Assembly: GCA_013002025.1 (NCBI GenBank)
Contig: JABDKW010000017.1
Location: forward strand, 1 to 64,000
DNA: 64,000 nt
DNA from: Gammaproteobacteria bacterium
GTDB lineage: Bacteria > Pseudomonadota > Gammaproteobacteria > Arenicellales > Arenicellaceae
Direction: 5' to 3'
In this document: positions 36,100-45,464 of the stretch, piece after piece
Position numbering within the stretch: the stretch's first letter is position 1
How the letters are laid out: every line of letters begins with the position of its first letter
Translations under genes and position numbers: made by a program
The notes under the pieces: generated by a model
Seen by the model: the letters and a program-made list of their open reading frames with translations, nothing else
Told to the model about the DNA's origin: nothing
Database searches by the model: none

Positions 36100-38169
36100 A
36101 TGGCCACTAGCCCCGATCTAAACCTCTACCTGCACCCCGAACTCAGTTTGCTGAGCTTTCATGAGCGGGTGTTGTCGATGGCCCTGAACCCGGCCACGCC
36201 GTTGCTGGAGCGCCTGAAATTCCTGTGTATCTTTAGCTCGAACATGGATGAGTTTTATGAAATCCGGGTGTCGGGGCTCAAGGCCAAGGCACAGAGCGCC
36301 GCGTCAACAGAGGGTATCGATGGCATATCGCCGCAGGCCGCGTTAGAGCAGATTAGCGACAAAGCCCATGCGCTGGTAGATCTGCAATACCAGACCTTGA
36401 ACGAACAAGTGCTGCCAGAGCTGGCCAAGCACGGCATCCGTTTTCTGGCGCCGGCTGATTGTAATGAGCGACAGGCCAAGTGGCTCAAAACGTATTTTAA
36501 GCGCCAGGTTTTGCCGCTGTTAACGCCCATCAGGCTTGACCCCGCGCACCCATTTCCGCTAACCATCAATAAGGGCTTGAGCATCGTGGTCGATCTACAC
36601 GAGCCGGAGCGTGACGACACACACCATATTGCTGTAGTACCCGCGCCCCGCGCCCTACCTCGTTTTGTGCGCCTGCCAGAAGAACTGTGCGACAGTGAAT
36701 ATGAATATGTGTATCTGTCGTCGATCATTCATGCGCACATTGATCTAATCTTCCGCAATGTCGAAGTGCTGGGCTGCTATCAGTTTCGCATCACCCGCAA
36801 CAGTGATCTGTATGTGGATCTCGAAGAAGTAGAAGACCTGGCCCGCACGCTGGAAGGCGAATTGCCTTCGCGGCTCTATGGTGAGGCAATTCGGCTGGAA
36901 GTGTCGCAAAACTGCCCTAAGCGCATTATCAAATTTCTACAGGACCGCTTTCAATTAAGCGACGACCTGATCTACCGGGTCAATGGACCGGTTAATTTAA
37001 ATCGCCTGATTACCCTGCCAGAGCTGGTCAACCGGCCACAAATTAAATACCGCAACTTTACGCCATCTGTACCCGCGTTTTTTAATCAACAGGCCAATAT
37101 ATTTGACACCCTCGCCAGCGGCGATGTGTTGTTGCACCACCCCTTTCAATCATTTGCTCCAGTGGTTGACTTTTTACGCCAGGCCGCCAACGACCCGGAC
37201 GTACTGGTCATCAAGCAAACTCTGTACCGCACCGGCGCCGACTCAATCATGGTGGAATTATTGGCCGACGCAGCAAGGGCCGGTAAAGAGGTCACGGTCA
37301 TCATCGAGCTAATGGCACGCTTCGACGAGCAGAACAATCTGTCGATCGCGCAAACCCTGCAGAGTGCCGGGGCGCACGTGATCTACGGCATGGTCGGGAA
37401 AAAAACCCACGCCAAAATGTTGATGGTGGTGCGCCGCGAAGGCAAACGCTTACGACGCTATGTGCACCTTGGCACCGGTAACTATCACCAGGCCAATACC
37501 CGCGTCTACACCGACTACGGATTTTTCACCAGCGACAAGGAAATCACCCAGGATGTGCATGAAATTTTTATGCAACTCACCACGCAGGGACCAAACCCGG
37601 AGTTGAGAAAACTATATCAGTCGCCCTATGGCGTCGGCGCCATGCTACTGGAGCGCATTTACCATGAGGCAGAACTGGCGCGCAGTGGTAAACCGGCCCA
37701 CATAATCGCCAAGGTAAATGGCTTGTCCAGCCAGAATATTATTGATGCGCTGTATGAAGCCTCCCAGGCGGGCGTGCAAATTGACCTGATTGTGCGCGGC
37801 ATATGCTGCCTGCGGCCGGGCTTGCCTGGCGTCTCAGACAATATTCGAGTGATATCGGTGGTAGGTCGCTTTCTTGAACACGGGCGCGTGTACTACTTTG
37901 CTAACGAAGGCCAACCACGGGTGTATTTGTCCAGCGCGGATATGATGCCGCGCAATCTCAAGAACCGTATTGAACAATGTACCCCGATAGAGAACGAATC
38001 ATTGAAAACTATAATTATCAATGACTTGCAGCTATATCTTAAAGATAACACTAATGCGTGGATTATGCAGGCCGATGGCCAGTATGCACAGCGGATTGCC
38101 TCGCGCAAATCGCCTGAACTATTGTCTGCCCAGCAGATTCTGATGGAAACCCACGAAGAACATAGCTAG
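36100..38169 (+). CDS. ppk1: Polyphosphate kinase 1
   Basis: A 689-residue Ppk1 that reversibly makes long-chain polyphosphate from ATP at the membrane. The start region ELSLLSFHERVLSMA, the FSSNMDEFYEIRVSG N-terminal motif, and the autophosphorylated His437 in GKKTHAKM are present, with a second histidine-phosphodiesterase-like part further on. It is convergent with ppx (66 bases apart) rather than in an operon with it as in E. coli. Confidence 0.96.
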   Translation: MATSPDLNLYLHPELSLLSFHERVLSMALNPATPLLERLKFLCIFSSNMDEFYEIRVSGLKAKAQSAASTEGIDGISPQAALEQISDKAHALVDLQYQTLNEQVLPELAKHGIRFLAPADCNERQAKWLKTYFKRQVLPLLTPIRLDPAHPFPLTINKGLSIVVDLHEPERDDTHHIAVVPAPRALPRFVRLPEELCDSEYEYVYLSSIIHAHIDLIFRNVEVLGCYQFRITRNSDLYVDLEEVEDLARTLEGELPSRLYGEAIRLEVSQNCPKRIIKFLQDRFQLSDDLIYRVNGPVNLNRLITLPELVNRPQIKYRNFTPSVPAFFNQQANIFDTLASGDVLLHHPFQSFAPVVDFLRQAANDPDVLVIKQTLYRTGADSIMVELLADAARAGKEVTVIIELMARFDEQNNLSIAQTLQSAGAHVIYGMVGKKTHAKMLMVVRREGKRLRRYVHLGTGNYHQANTRVYTDYGFFTSDKEITQDVHEIFMQLTTQGPNPELRKLYQSPYGVGAMLLERIYHEAELARSGKPAHIIAKVNGLSSQNIIDALYEASQAGVQIDLIVRGICCLRPGLPGVSDNIRVISVVGRFLEHGRVYYFANEGQPRVYLSSADMMPRNLKNRIEQCTPIENESLKTIIINDLQLYLKDNTNAWIMQADGQYAQRIASRKSPELLSAQQILMETHEEHS

Positions 38170-38235
38170 ACCTGAAGATCGCATACCCGTTACCACTGAG
38201 ACACTGGTGGCAGGCGTGCCGGTGAAGTCATGCGC

Positions 38236-39804
38236 TTAGTGATAGCTTAGCTTCACTCCGATGGCTTTGAGCCAGCTGCGCTCTTGCTGCAGGTCGGCCT
38301 GGGTCAGCGGGTTGGATTCCAGCCAGTCTGCGGCAAAGCCCAATTGCAAAAGTTGCCCCTGCACCTGGAGTTCCAGTCGCTGGCAAATCCGCTCACCGCG
38401 GCCGCGATGTAACAACACCGCCAGACGCAAAAGTACCGCCAGGCGCTTGGCGGGCGTCACCAGCACCGACGGTAAGTCTTCGAACTCCTGCAGAGCAAAT
38501 TTACGCCGATGACCTTGTATGAGGGCCGCCAGCAGCAACTGATCACGCCGCGCAAAGCCGGCCATGTCAGCGTTCTTAACAACATAGGCACCGTGGTTGT
38601 GGAATCCATCATGGCTGATCAACAACCCCAATTCATGTAATTCTGCCGCCCAACCCAGAATGTCTTCGTACAATTGGTCCTGAATATCCCAATGCGCGGC
38701 GACCTGCCGATACAACTCCAGAGCAGTCGCCTTAACCTGGCCACCGTGCAGTTGATCCACTGACCAGTTATTGAGCAACGTCTGCACGGTGTGATCACGA
38801 ATATCGGCGCTGGAACGGCGGCCAACAAGATCGTATAAAACGCCCTCTCGCAAGGCAATTTCCGAGACCGACATTTCACTGATTTCAAACAACTCAAACA
38901 AGGCCATCACTATTGCCAGCCCGCCGGCGAACACGGGCCTGCGGTCCCGGGTCAGTGATGGCAGGTCCAGTTTATCCACATGCCCTACGTCCATCGCATA
39001 GGCTAATAGCTGTTCCAGGCCCTGGCGGTGAATACCGTCTTTTGACCAACCATTGGTAATCAGCGCATTGGACAGCGATTTCATGGTGCCAGAGCACCCC
39101 AGCACTTCTGACCATCCCAAGGCGCGAAACTGACTCACCACCGGCTGAATGGCGAGCTCGGCGGCCAGTTTGGCCCGTTCAAATCGCTTGGGCGTTAATT
39201 TGCCATCGGCGAAGAAGCGATTGCTAAGCACCACACAGCCGACTTCAAGACTTTCACGACTTAAGGCAGTATCACCTCGCCCGACTATAATCTCGGTGCT
39301 GCCGCCGCCAATATCGATTACCAGGCGAGAGCCATCGCCCAACGCAGACCATTTACAGACTCCGAGGTAAATTAGCCGGGCTTCTTCGCGGCCGGCGATG
39401 ATTTCGATATCATGGCCCAGCGCCTGTTCAGCGCGCTCCAAAAAGCCCTGCTTATTGCGCAAGCGCCGCAACGCGTTGGTGCCAACCACCCGCACATTTT
39501 GCTCCGGCAACGGCCGCAGCAGTTGGCCGAAGCGGCTTAAACAAGCCAGCGCCCGTTCGGCCACCTCCTCATCCAGCATATTGTCTTCATTTAGGCCCGC
39601 GGCCAGCCTCACCACCTCTCGCTGGCGATCGAGCACGGTAAACTCACCAGAGTTATAGCGCGAGATCATCATATGAAAGCTATTCGAACCCAAGTCCACC
39701 GCGGCGTAATTATCATTTGCACTACCGTCACTAACCGGCTCGGCCGCAGCCAGGTCAGCGATGACTTCCTGTAACTCTTCAGTCTGCAATTTCCCGCTGC
39801 TCAC
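38236..39804 (-). CDS. ppx: Exopolyphosphatase (Ppx/GppA family)
   Basis: A 522-residue enzyme hydrolysing terminal phosphate from polyphosphate. The ASKHA phosphatase core is clear: AAVDLGSNSFHMMISRY, VVGTNALRRLRN, VIDIGGGSTEIIVG and the GCSGTMKSL motif. A C-terminal HD-like domain (about 320-520, HELGLLISHDGFHNHGAY) is present as in long Ppx proteins. GppA (pppGpp phosphatase) is a related alternative. It faces ppk1, which supports the polyphosphate role. Confidence 0.92.
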   Translation of the reverse strand: MSSGKLQTEELQEVIADLAAAEPVSDGSANDNYAAVDLGSNSFHMMISRYNSGEFTVLDRQREVVRLAAGLNEDNMLDEEVAERALACLSRFGQLLRPLPEQNVRVVGTNALRRLRNKQGFLERAEQALGHDIEIIAGREEARLIYLGVCKWSALGDGSRLVIDIGGGSTEIIVGRGDTALSRESLEVGCVVLSNRFFADGKLTPKRFERAKLAAELAIQPVVSQFRALGWSEVLGCSGTMKSLSNALITNGWSKDGIHRQGLEQLLAYAMDVGHVDKLDLPSLTRDRRPVFAGGLAIVMALFELFEISEMSVSEIALREGVLYDLVGRRSSADIRDHTVQTLLNNWSVDQLHGGQVKATALELYRQVAAHWDIQDQLYEDILGWAAELHELGLLISHDGFHNHGAYVVKNADMAGFARRDQLLLAALIQGHRRKFALQEFEDLPSVLVTPAKRLAVLLRLAVLLHRGRGERICQRLELQVQGQLLQLGFAADWLESNPLTQADLQQERSWLKAIGVKLSYH

Positions 39805-39919
39805 GGTATTAGTAGATGACGTTGCATAGCCGCATTGTAGCCAAATGTAGGCGCAAAAGACATTCCGGCGATACGGCCTGCAATTGCGGCTGAAATCAGT
39901 AATTAATTGGGCAAAACAC

Positions 39920-39948
39920 TTGAGTTTGCTGTCAACCTTCCTTAAAGT
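39920..39948 (+). promoter_or_regulatory. Candidate promoter for the cytochrome c4 gene
   Basis: TTGAGT (39920-39925) and TAAAGT (39943-39948) are spaced by 17 bases, 36 bases before the cytochrome start codon. Confidence 0.45.
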
Positions 39949-39984
39949 CCGCCTAGCAAAATCAACCAGCCTCAGGTAATCATT

Positions 39985-40638
39985 TTGAGCTCACAAACTC
40001 TTGTTCTACAGCTGCGTAAACTGTCGGCCCTGTTAGTCGCGAGCGGCTTGCTGCTAAGTCTAAATATTGCTGCGGCCAATGCAGCCGACGACCCTGCGCG
40101 CGGCGAAAAACTGTCGCAAACCTGCCTCGGCTGCCATGGTGCCCCCGGCCTGCGTAACCCTGGCCCGGTGTATAACATTCCAATGATCGGTGGACAGCAT
40201 AAAGATTATATCGTGGTGTCGCTCAAAGCGTATAAGGACAAATCGCGCTCGCACGGCACGATGCAGGCGCAGGCCGCTAACCTGTCTGATCAGGACATGG
40301 CCGATATCGGCGCTTTCTTCGCCGCAATGGACGGCAATAGCCGACCCAGCAATGTGAACGCCGCCAAGGCAGCAGCTGGCCAACAGGAGTCTGCTGTGTG
40401 TCAAGCCTGTCATGGTGCCACCGGCGACGGCGACAATACCATCTACCCAAAGCTGAGTGGTCAATACGAAAGCTATCTGGTTCAGGCATTGAAGGACTAT
40501 CGGTCCGGAGCTCGTCAAAATGCCATCATGGCCGGATTCGCCGGGCCGCTTAGCATCGATCAGATCGAAAAGCTGGCCGCCTGGTTCGCCAGCCAGCAAG
40601 GCGGGTTGTCCGCCCCGCAAAGCGAGATATTCAAATAG
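39985..40638 (+). CDS. Cytochrome c4-like diheme cytochrome c
   Basis: A 217-residue periplasmic protein with a cleavable signal peptide (about residues 1-33, ending AANAA) and two class I cytochrome c domains. Heme motifs are Cys47-x-x-Cys50-His51 (CLGCH) and Cys139-x-x-Cys142-His143 (CQACH). Cytochrome c4 carries electrons to terminal oxidases. No ATG stands before the signal peptide, so the TTG at 39985 is the likely start; that is an unusual start codon in this window. Confidence 0.9.
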   Translation: MSSQTLVLQLRKLSALLVASGLLLSLNIAAANAADDPARGEKLSQTCLGCHGAPGLRNPGPVYNIPMIGGQHKDYIVVSLKAYKDKSRSHGTMQAQAANLSDQDMADIGAFFAAMDGNSRPSNVNAAKAAAGQQESAVCQACHGATGDGDNTIYPKLSGQYESYLVQALKDYRSGARQNAIMAGFAGPLSIDQIEKLAAWFASQQGGLSAPQSEIFK

Positions 40639-40668
40639 TAGCCAGACAAGCGACCAGCAAAATTGAAG

Positions 40669-40699
40669 AAAACCCGCTCTTGTTTGCGGGTTTTTTTTT
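40669..40699 (+). terminator. Rho-independent terminator after the cytochrome gene
   Basis: AAAACCCGC (40669-40677) pairs with GCGGGTTTT (40686-40694) around an eight-base loop, followed by a T run to 40699. Confidence 0.9.
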
Positions 40700-40761
40700 G
40701 CTCCGGACATCACCTACCCAGCGAGGGTCTATTTGGCTGGCAGTGATGAACAAAAGTTAGA

Positions 40762-40789
40762 TTGACAATCGGCGGCGGCTTCTTAAAAT
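40762..40789 (+). promoter_or_regulatory. Promoter for the small secreted protein gene
   Basis: A perfect -35 TTGACA (40762-40767) and a TAAAAT -10 (40784-40789) are separated by 16 bases, 85 bases before the ATG at 40875. The best sigma-70 match I see in the window. Confidence 0.55.
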
Positions 40790-40874
40790 AGCCCACTGAC
40801 CTGATACTGACATGTTCGCGCCGCCATTGCGGGTCTCTAGACAATAACGCGGCCTCATTACTTTTGGAGAATGC

Positions 40875-41297
40875 ATGAAACATTTAACCACCACCCTATT
40901 TTTGTTGGCTGCCCTGCTGGCGCTGCCTGCAACCACCTTCGCCGCTGATGACGCGAGTGAAGCAACCAATACCACCGAATCAACAGCAGCGTCTGTCGAT
41001 GATGCAATCACTAAAGACGATTGCTATATGCCTGCTGCACCGATTATTCCCGATGGCAATGTGGCCAGCGAAGATGAACTGGTCGCCGCTCAACGCGCCA
41101 TGAAAATGTTTCAAGAAAGCCTGGTAAGTTTTCGTGGTTGTATCAGCACCAAAGAAAAGGCGCTGGATATGGAAGCCGAGGATTACGAGGCCAAGGGTGC
41201 GGTACTGGTCGACGCCTATAACAAGTCTGTAGACGCCGAAGCCAGAGTGGCGGAAGAGTTTAATAGTGCAGTGCGGGCATTTAAATCGCGTCAGTAA
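40875..41297 (+). CDS. Small secreted protein of unknown function
   Basis: A 140-residue exported protein with a signal peptide (about 1-23, ending TTFAA). The mature part has a Thr/Ser/Asp-rich stretch, then Cys50 and Cys89 (DDCYMPAAP and FRGCIST), and a long charged helical C terminus. The pattern, proline-rich PxxPDG then a helix with one more cysteine, is one I recognise from conserved gammaproteobacterial hypothetical proteins, but no function is known. It sits between two strong terminators behind its own promoter, so it is a separate unit, probably well expressed. Confidence 0.75.
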   Translation: MKHLTTTLFLLAALLALPATTFAADDASEATNTTESTAASVDDAITKDDCYMPAAPIIPDGNVASEDELVAAQRAMKMFQESLVSFRGCISTKEKALDMEAEDYEAKGAVLVDAYNKSVDAEARVAEEFNSAVRAFKSRQ

Positions 41298-41347
41298 TCA
41301 CTTGGCTCTAATAGCCCGCTAGCCACTAGTTGGCTGGCGCTGATCTG

Positions 41348-41374
41348 AAAAAGGCGGCCCTGGGCCGCCTTTTT
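41348..41374. terminator. Bidirectional terminator between the secreted protein gene and pckG
   Basis: AAAAAGGCGGCC (41348-41359) and GGCCGCCTTTTT (41363-41374) form a twelve-base-pair stem with a three-base loop. Both flanks give T runs, so it can stop both convergent transcripts. Confidence 0.88.
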
Positions 41375-41396
41375 TAATGACACAGTTTAGTGAGAA

Positions 41397-43139
41397 TCAA
41401 TCCAGGGCAGCCCGCACCTGCTGATGCTGGTGTCGCAATTCGCCCGGCAACCGGTCACCGAAGCTATCCAGATACTGGCCGAATTCATCCAGTTCCTGGC
41501 GCCACTGCTCTCTGTCCACCGACAGTAACGACTGCCAAACCTGCGGGTCGATTTGCAGATCGTCGATATCCAGATCATCGTCATTGGGAAGATAACCGAT
41601 AGCCGTTTCACGCGCGCTCACCTTATTATCGCAGCGCTGTGTTATCCATTGCAGCACCCGTAAATTCTCACCGAAGCCGGGCCATAAAAAGTTTCCGTCC
41701 TGATCCTGACGGAACCAGTTTACGTGGAATATTTTAGGCAACTTGTCGCTGCGACCGCTGAAGCTCAGCCAGTGCGACCAGTAATCGGCAAAGTTATAGC
41801 CGCAGAAGGGTTTCATTGCCATCGGGTCGCGGCGCACCACACCCACTTCTCCGGTCGCGGCTGCGGTTGTTTCAGACGCCACACCGGCACCAATCAAGAC
41901 CCCGTGTTCCCATGACTTGGCCTGATAGACCAAGGGCGCCAACTCGCGACGCCGGCCACCAAATACGATGGCTGAGATTGGCACCCCCTGTGGTGCTTCG
42001 GCCAGACTTGAGTAAGCCTTGTTCTGGGTGGCAGACACCGTAAAGCGGGAGTTTGGATGCGCTGCCGGGCCACCGTCACCCGCCATGGGCTGGCCTTTCC
42101 AATCCATTACCGGCGTGCCGTCTTTCTTGCCTTCCCACCATGGTTGCTGATCTTCCGTCTGGCCCACGTTGGTAAAAATCGTGTTGCGCTGGATCATATC
42201 GTAGGCGTTGCGATTGGTTTTCTCGTTGGTACCCGGCACCACCCCAAAATAACCGGCTTCCGGGTTTATTGCCCGCATTTGACCCTCGGCATCGAGGTGC
42301 AGCCAGGCGATGTCATCGCCCAATGTCCAGATCTTCCAATCTTTGAATTTTTCCGGCGGAATCAGCATCGCCAGATTGGTCTTGCCGCAGGCACTCGGAA
42401 ACGCCGCCGCAATATAATGGGTTTCGCCGGTCGGGCTTTCCAGGCCAAGAATCAGCATATGTTCCGCTAACCAGCCTTCCTGCCGAGCTTGCCAACTGGC
42501 AATACGCAAAGCATGGCATTTTTTACCCAGCAACGCGTTGCCGCCATAGCCGGAGCCAAAGCTCATAATGCTTAACTCTTCCGGAAAATGCATTATATAG
42601 CGGCGTTCCGGGTCTAATTCGCCGGTGGAATGCAGGCCACGCACAAACGTATCGTCGCGCTCAATTCGCGCCAGCGCGTCGGCGCCCATGCGGGTCATCA
42701 AATTCATATTGATCACCACATAGGGGCTGTCGGTAATCTCAACACCACAGCGCGAATATGGCGAATCAACCGGCCCCATGCAGTATGGAATCACATACAT
42801 GGTACGGCCTTCCATGCAGCCGTCGTACAGTGCATTCATTTTCTGCTTGGCTTCGTTTACCGCCATCCAGTGATTGTTGTCGCCAGCGTCCTGCTGATTG
42901 ACGGTGCAAATAAAGGTCAGGTGCTCCACCCGCGCCACATCCTGCGGGTCAGACAAGTGTAAGTAACAATCCGGGTGCGTCTCGTCATTGAGGGGCTTCA
43001 GCGTGCCATCACTGACCATTTGCTTGATCAGGTCATCATATTCCTGATCACTGCCATCGCACCAGACGATGGATTGTGGGCGAGTTAAGGCAGCCACGTC
43101 GGACACCCATTGTTTGAGAGCCTGATTGCTTGTAGTCAT
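41397..43139 (-). CDS. pckG: Phosphoenolpyruvate carboxykinase (GTP)
   Basis: A protein of about 580 residues turning oxaloacetate and GTP into PEP (gluconeogenesis). The GTP-type kinase motif FPSACGKTNLAML, the YGGNALLGKKCHALRIAS segment and LGDDIAWLH are clear; this is the animal-like GTP enzyme, not the ATP-type PckA of E. coli. The frame also opens at a TTG 16 codons upstream (43187), but ATG at 43139 (MTTSNQALKQW) matches the usual start. It is monocistronic, with its own terminator. Confidence 0.92.
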   Translation of the reverse strand: MTTSNQALKQWVSDVAALTRPQSIVWCDGSDQEYDDLIKQMVSDGTLKPLNDETHPDCYLHLSDPQDVARVEHLTFICTVNQQDAGDNNHWMAVNEAKQKMNALYDGCMEGRTMYVIPYCMGPVDSPYSRCGVEITDSPYVVINMNLMTRMGADALARIERDDTFVRGLHSTGELDPERRYIMHFPEELSIMSFGSGYGGNALLGKKCHALRIASWQARQEGWLAEHMLILGLESPTGETHYIAAAFPSACGKTNLAMLIPPEKFKDWKIWTLGDDIAWLHLDAEGQMRAINPEAGYFGVVPGTNEKTNRNAYDMIQRNTIFTNVGQTEDQQPWWEGKKDGTPVMDWKGQPMAGDGGPAAHPNSRFTVSATQNKAYSSLAEAPQGVPISAIVFGGRRRELAPLVYQAKSWEHGVLIGAGVASETTAAATGEVGVVRRDPMAMKPFCGYNFADYWSHWLSFSGRSDKLPKIFHVNWFRQDQDGNFLWPGFGENLRVLQWITQRCDNKVSARETAIGYLPNDDDLDIDDLQIDPQVWQSLLSVDREQWRQELDEFGQYLDSFGDRLPGELRHQHQQVRAALD

Positions 43140-43249
43140 AGTATTAATCGCTGATTTTTCAGCCTGATTCGATTGGTTAGCCGCCAACTTCGCGAGGCGC
43201 GTATTCTAACAACGTCGCCCGTCGAAGCAAAGCGGGGGGGCTTATAAAC

Positions 43250-43264
43250 AGCCTGATGCAGGCT
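43250..43264 (-). terminator. Possible weak terminator after the lytic transglycosylase gene
   Basis: AGCCTG-ATG-CAGGCT forms a six-base-pair hairpin 34 bases past the stop on the minus strand, followed by only GTTTAT, so termination would be weak. Confidence 0.25.
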
Positions 43265-43298
43265 ATCAATATGATGAATTGTACCCGCCAGCGGTGGG

Positions 43299-45125
43299 TT
43301 AACTGCGACCGGGGATCCGCAAGCGCTGGCCAATCACAATGGTGGAATTGCGGCTCAGGCGATTAGCGTCCAACAATGCGCTGCAGCGCACCCGATAGGA
43401 TTCGGCGATGCCACAGGCTGTCTGGCCCGGCCGTACCGTGTGCCAGGCGTTAGGCGCGGCAATGGTAACGCGCTGCCCGACTCGTAATACCGAATCCCGC
43501 CGCAAACCATTTAAGGCCAGAAACTCTTTGCACAGCATGTTATTGCTGTTGGCAATAACACAGGCTGAATCACCTGGCTGCACGCGATAACTCACCAGCC
43601 CCTCATTGGAGTGTGATACGGGTGCCGATTTAGCCACGCGTATACCACCAGTGCGGCTCGGCACCTTAATTCGTTGACCGGCATAGATAGTACCCTTGCG
43701 ATTCAAGCGATTAAGCTTGCGCAAGGCGCGGCAGGAGGCCCGATAACGCTCGGCGATGCCACAGGCGGTTTGCCCGCGTTTGACCCGATGCCAGACGTAG
43801 CCAGCCTGCTCTATCTCCGCCGGCATGGCGTCTACCGCCGTCAATTCGGCCTGCCAGCCCTGCTCTCGATAGGGCAAGCGTAATTGATAGCCTTGCGGTA
43901 CCAGAGCCTGGTGTCGCCAAACTACGTTTTTGAGCGCTGGGTTTAATTGCTTCAACACATCGATGTCTATGCCCAGCTCTTGACTAAGCCGTTTAATCGA
44001 CGTCGCGCGCTGCAGCGCAACCGAATTGAAGGAATGGATGCGTTGACTGCGGCCAGGCTCGATGATGCCGAAAAACGTTTCTACATTTTGCGCCACATGA
44101 CGGGCCGCCAGAAAGCTGGCGTAAAAGTTCTTCACCGCCGTCTGAAAATTAGGTGATTTGTATTCCACCAATAATCGTTCGTAATCCAGCCCCACTTTTT
44201 CGATTGCGCCCTGCATGCCCCGCACGCCATAGTTGTAAGAGGTAATTACGAACGGAATCAAGTCCCTGCTGCTGACCGTGGCGCCATTTTCCAATGCGGT
44301 CACCGTTAAGTCGTCGACGCTATTGCGAAAATAACGGGCTGCAGCATAGGTTGCATAGGTCGGGTCATAGCGCTGATCTACCCGCTCGTCAACGATCAAG
44401 CCGAGTTTGCGCCCGGTAGCCGGCATAATTTGCCATAAGCCAGCGGCGCCCATGTGCGACAGCGCTTGGGGATTAAAAGCCGATTCCACGAATGGCAAAT
44501 ACTGCAGTTCCGCGTTAAGGTTTTCACTTTCCAGCGCATCCAGAATGGTCGGCCGGTACAATTTATAGGTCTTAAGGGCCTCCAGCATGCGATCCCGATT
44601 ACCGGATTGGCAACGTAACCGATTTGCAGATGCGCGCATTTCACTGCTCGGCAAGCCAATAAATAACTCGCTTATTTTGCGTTGTGCACGACTTAAAGAT
44701 CGACCTTTCTCAATCCGTTCAGCGGTGCCGCGCAACAGGCGCTGCAAACGTTTGCGCTCTTTGGAAAGACTATCTCCTTTGCGTTCGCGCCGACAGCCAT
44801 TCTCGCGACTAATGGTTGAAAAGACCCTCTGTGGATGCTCCTTATCATGCAGCACCGCGGTGTTGGTGTCCCAACGACTAAACACCTCTACCCAAAAACT
44901 GACGCGCGGCATCAGCGTGACCGGGCAGGCGAAGGTATCGTTACAGTCGATATCATACTGGGCAACTGGCGGGCTGACCGGGGCAGCCTGCGCCTTGTGC
45001 GGCGCCAACAATATCATCATGGCCAGCAGCAGTATCCTCGCAGCAGGCTGTGCGCGCGCGGCTGACCTAGTCCGGGAATTTGGCATCGGCAACCATAAAC
45101 TATTGTCGTTATCTGTTAACTTCAT
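43299..45125 (-). CDS. MltD-like membrane-bound lytic transglycosylase with three LysM domains
   Basis: A protein of about 608 residues from ATG at 45125 (the frame opens 15 codons further upstream at a TTG). After a signal-like region comes an uncharacterised stretch with several cysteines, then an SLT transglycosylase domain (catalytic Glu in FVESAFNPQA, MGAAGLWQIMPATGR, YAAARYF). The end carries three LysM repeats that would bind peptidoglycan. Each LysM contains a cysteine pair in the same place (for example TACGIAERYRASC), absent from usual bacterial LysM domains. Cleaves peptidoglycan glycan strands in the periplasm. Confidence 0.88.
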   Translation of the reverse strand: MKLTDNDNSLWLPMPNSRTRSAARAQPAARILLLAMMILLAPHKAQAAPVSPPVAQYDIDCNDTFACPVTLMPRVSFWVEVFSRWDTNTAVLHDKEHPQRVFSTISRENGCRRERKGDSLSKERKRLQRLLRGTAERIEKGRSLSRAQRKISELFIGLPSSEMRASANRLRCQSGNRDRMLEALKTYKLYRPTILDALESENLNAELQYLPFVESAFNPQALSHMGAAGLWQIMPATGRKLGLIVDERVDQRYDPTYATYAAARYFRNSVDDLTVTALENGATVSSRDLIPFVITSYNYGVRGMQGAIEKVGLDYERLLVEYKSPNFQTAVKNFYASFLAARHVAQNVETFFGIIEPGRSQRIHSFNSVALQRATSIKRLSQELGIDIDVLKQLNPALKNVVWRHQALVPQGYQLRLPYREQGWQAELTAVDAMPAEIEQAGYVWHRVKRGQTACGIAERYRASCRALRKLNRLNRKGTIYAGQRIKVPSRTGGIRVAKSAPVSHSNEGLVSYRVQPGDSACVIANSNNMLCKEFLALNGLRRDSVLRVGQRVTIAAPNAWHTVRPGQTACGIAESYRVRCSALLDANRLSRNSTIVIGQRLRIPGRS

Positions 45126-45464
45126 ATTGGAGAGTGCGGCATGGCGGCATGCGCGGCTTTGTGCTGCCAAATAGGGCTATAAAAATTCCTGCTGGCTTTA
45201 AATCTGGTACATATTCACGTCTGTCTACCCAGCCTTCACCAGCAGACCCGATAATAGGCAAAGGCGTTATTTTTTCAACCATCAATAGCCGCATTACAAA
45301 AATTTATTATGCGGTCCGGGGTGGCAAGCGCCAGTTGGTGAAAAAAGTCCTTGCGGTACACGCTGCGCGGCTTAAAATGCAACTAGTGCGTGGTATAGCT
45401 GCAACGCGATGGTTACCACCCACACAACTCCGGTCAGGACACTAGACTCGTACTCAAACAGCAC
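45126..45464. other. Intergenic interval between the transglycosylase and the desaturase
   Basis: A 339-base stretch without a convincing gene; short frames in it have no family features. It holds an inverted repeat CCGCAT/ATGCGG (45289-45294 and 45309-45314) and the likely promoter of the lipid island at 45351-45378. If the transglycosylase starts at the TTG at 45170, the interval is shorter. Confidence 0.6.
45351..45378 (+). promoter_or_regulatory. Candidate promoter for the lipid-modification island
   Basis: TTGCGG (45351-45356) and TAAAAT (45373-45378) with a 16-base spacer, 86 bases before the desaturase ATG. An ECF-sigma promoter is possible instead but not evident. Confidence 0.4.

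Noticed and set aside
43140-43187. Longer pckG start at TTG 43187
   Set aside because: ATG at 43139 gives the usual family N terminus; the extension has no homology and begins with a rare start codon.
45080-45445. Open frames on both strands between the transglycosylase and desaturase
   Set aside because: No family features, no good start context, and composition typical of intergenic DNA; they overlap the promoter region.
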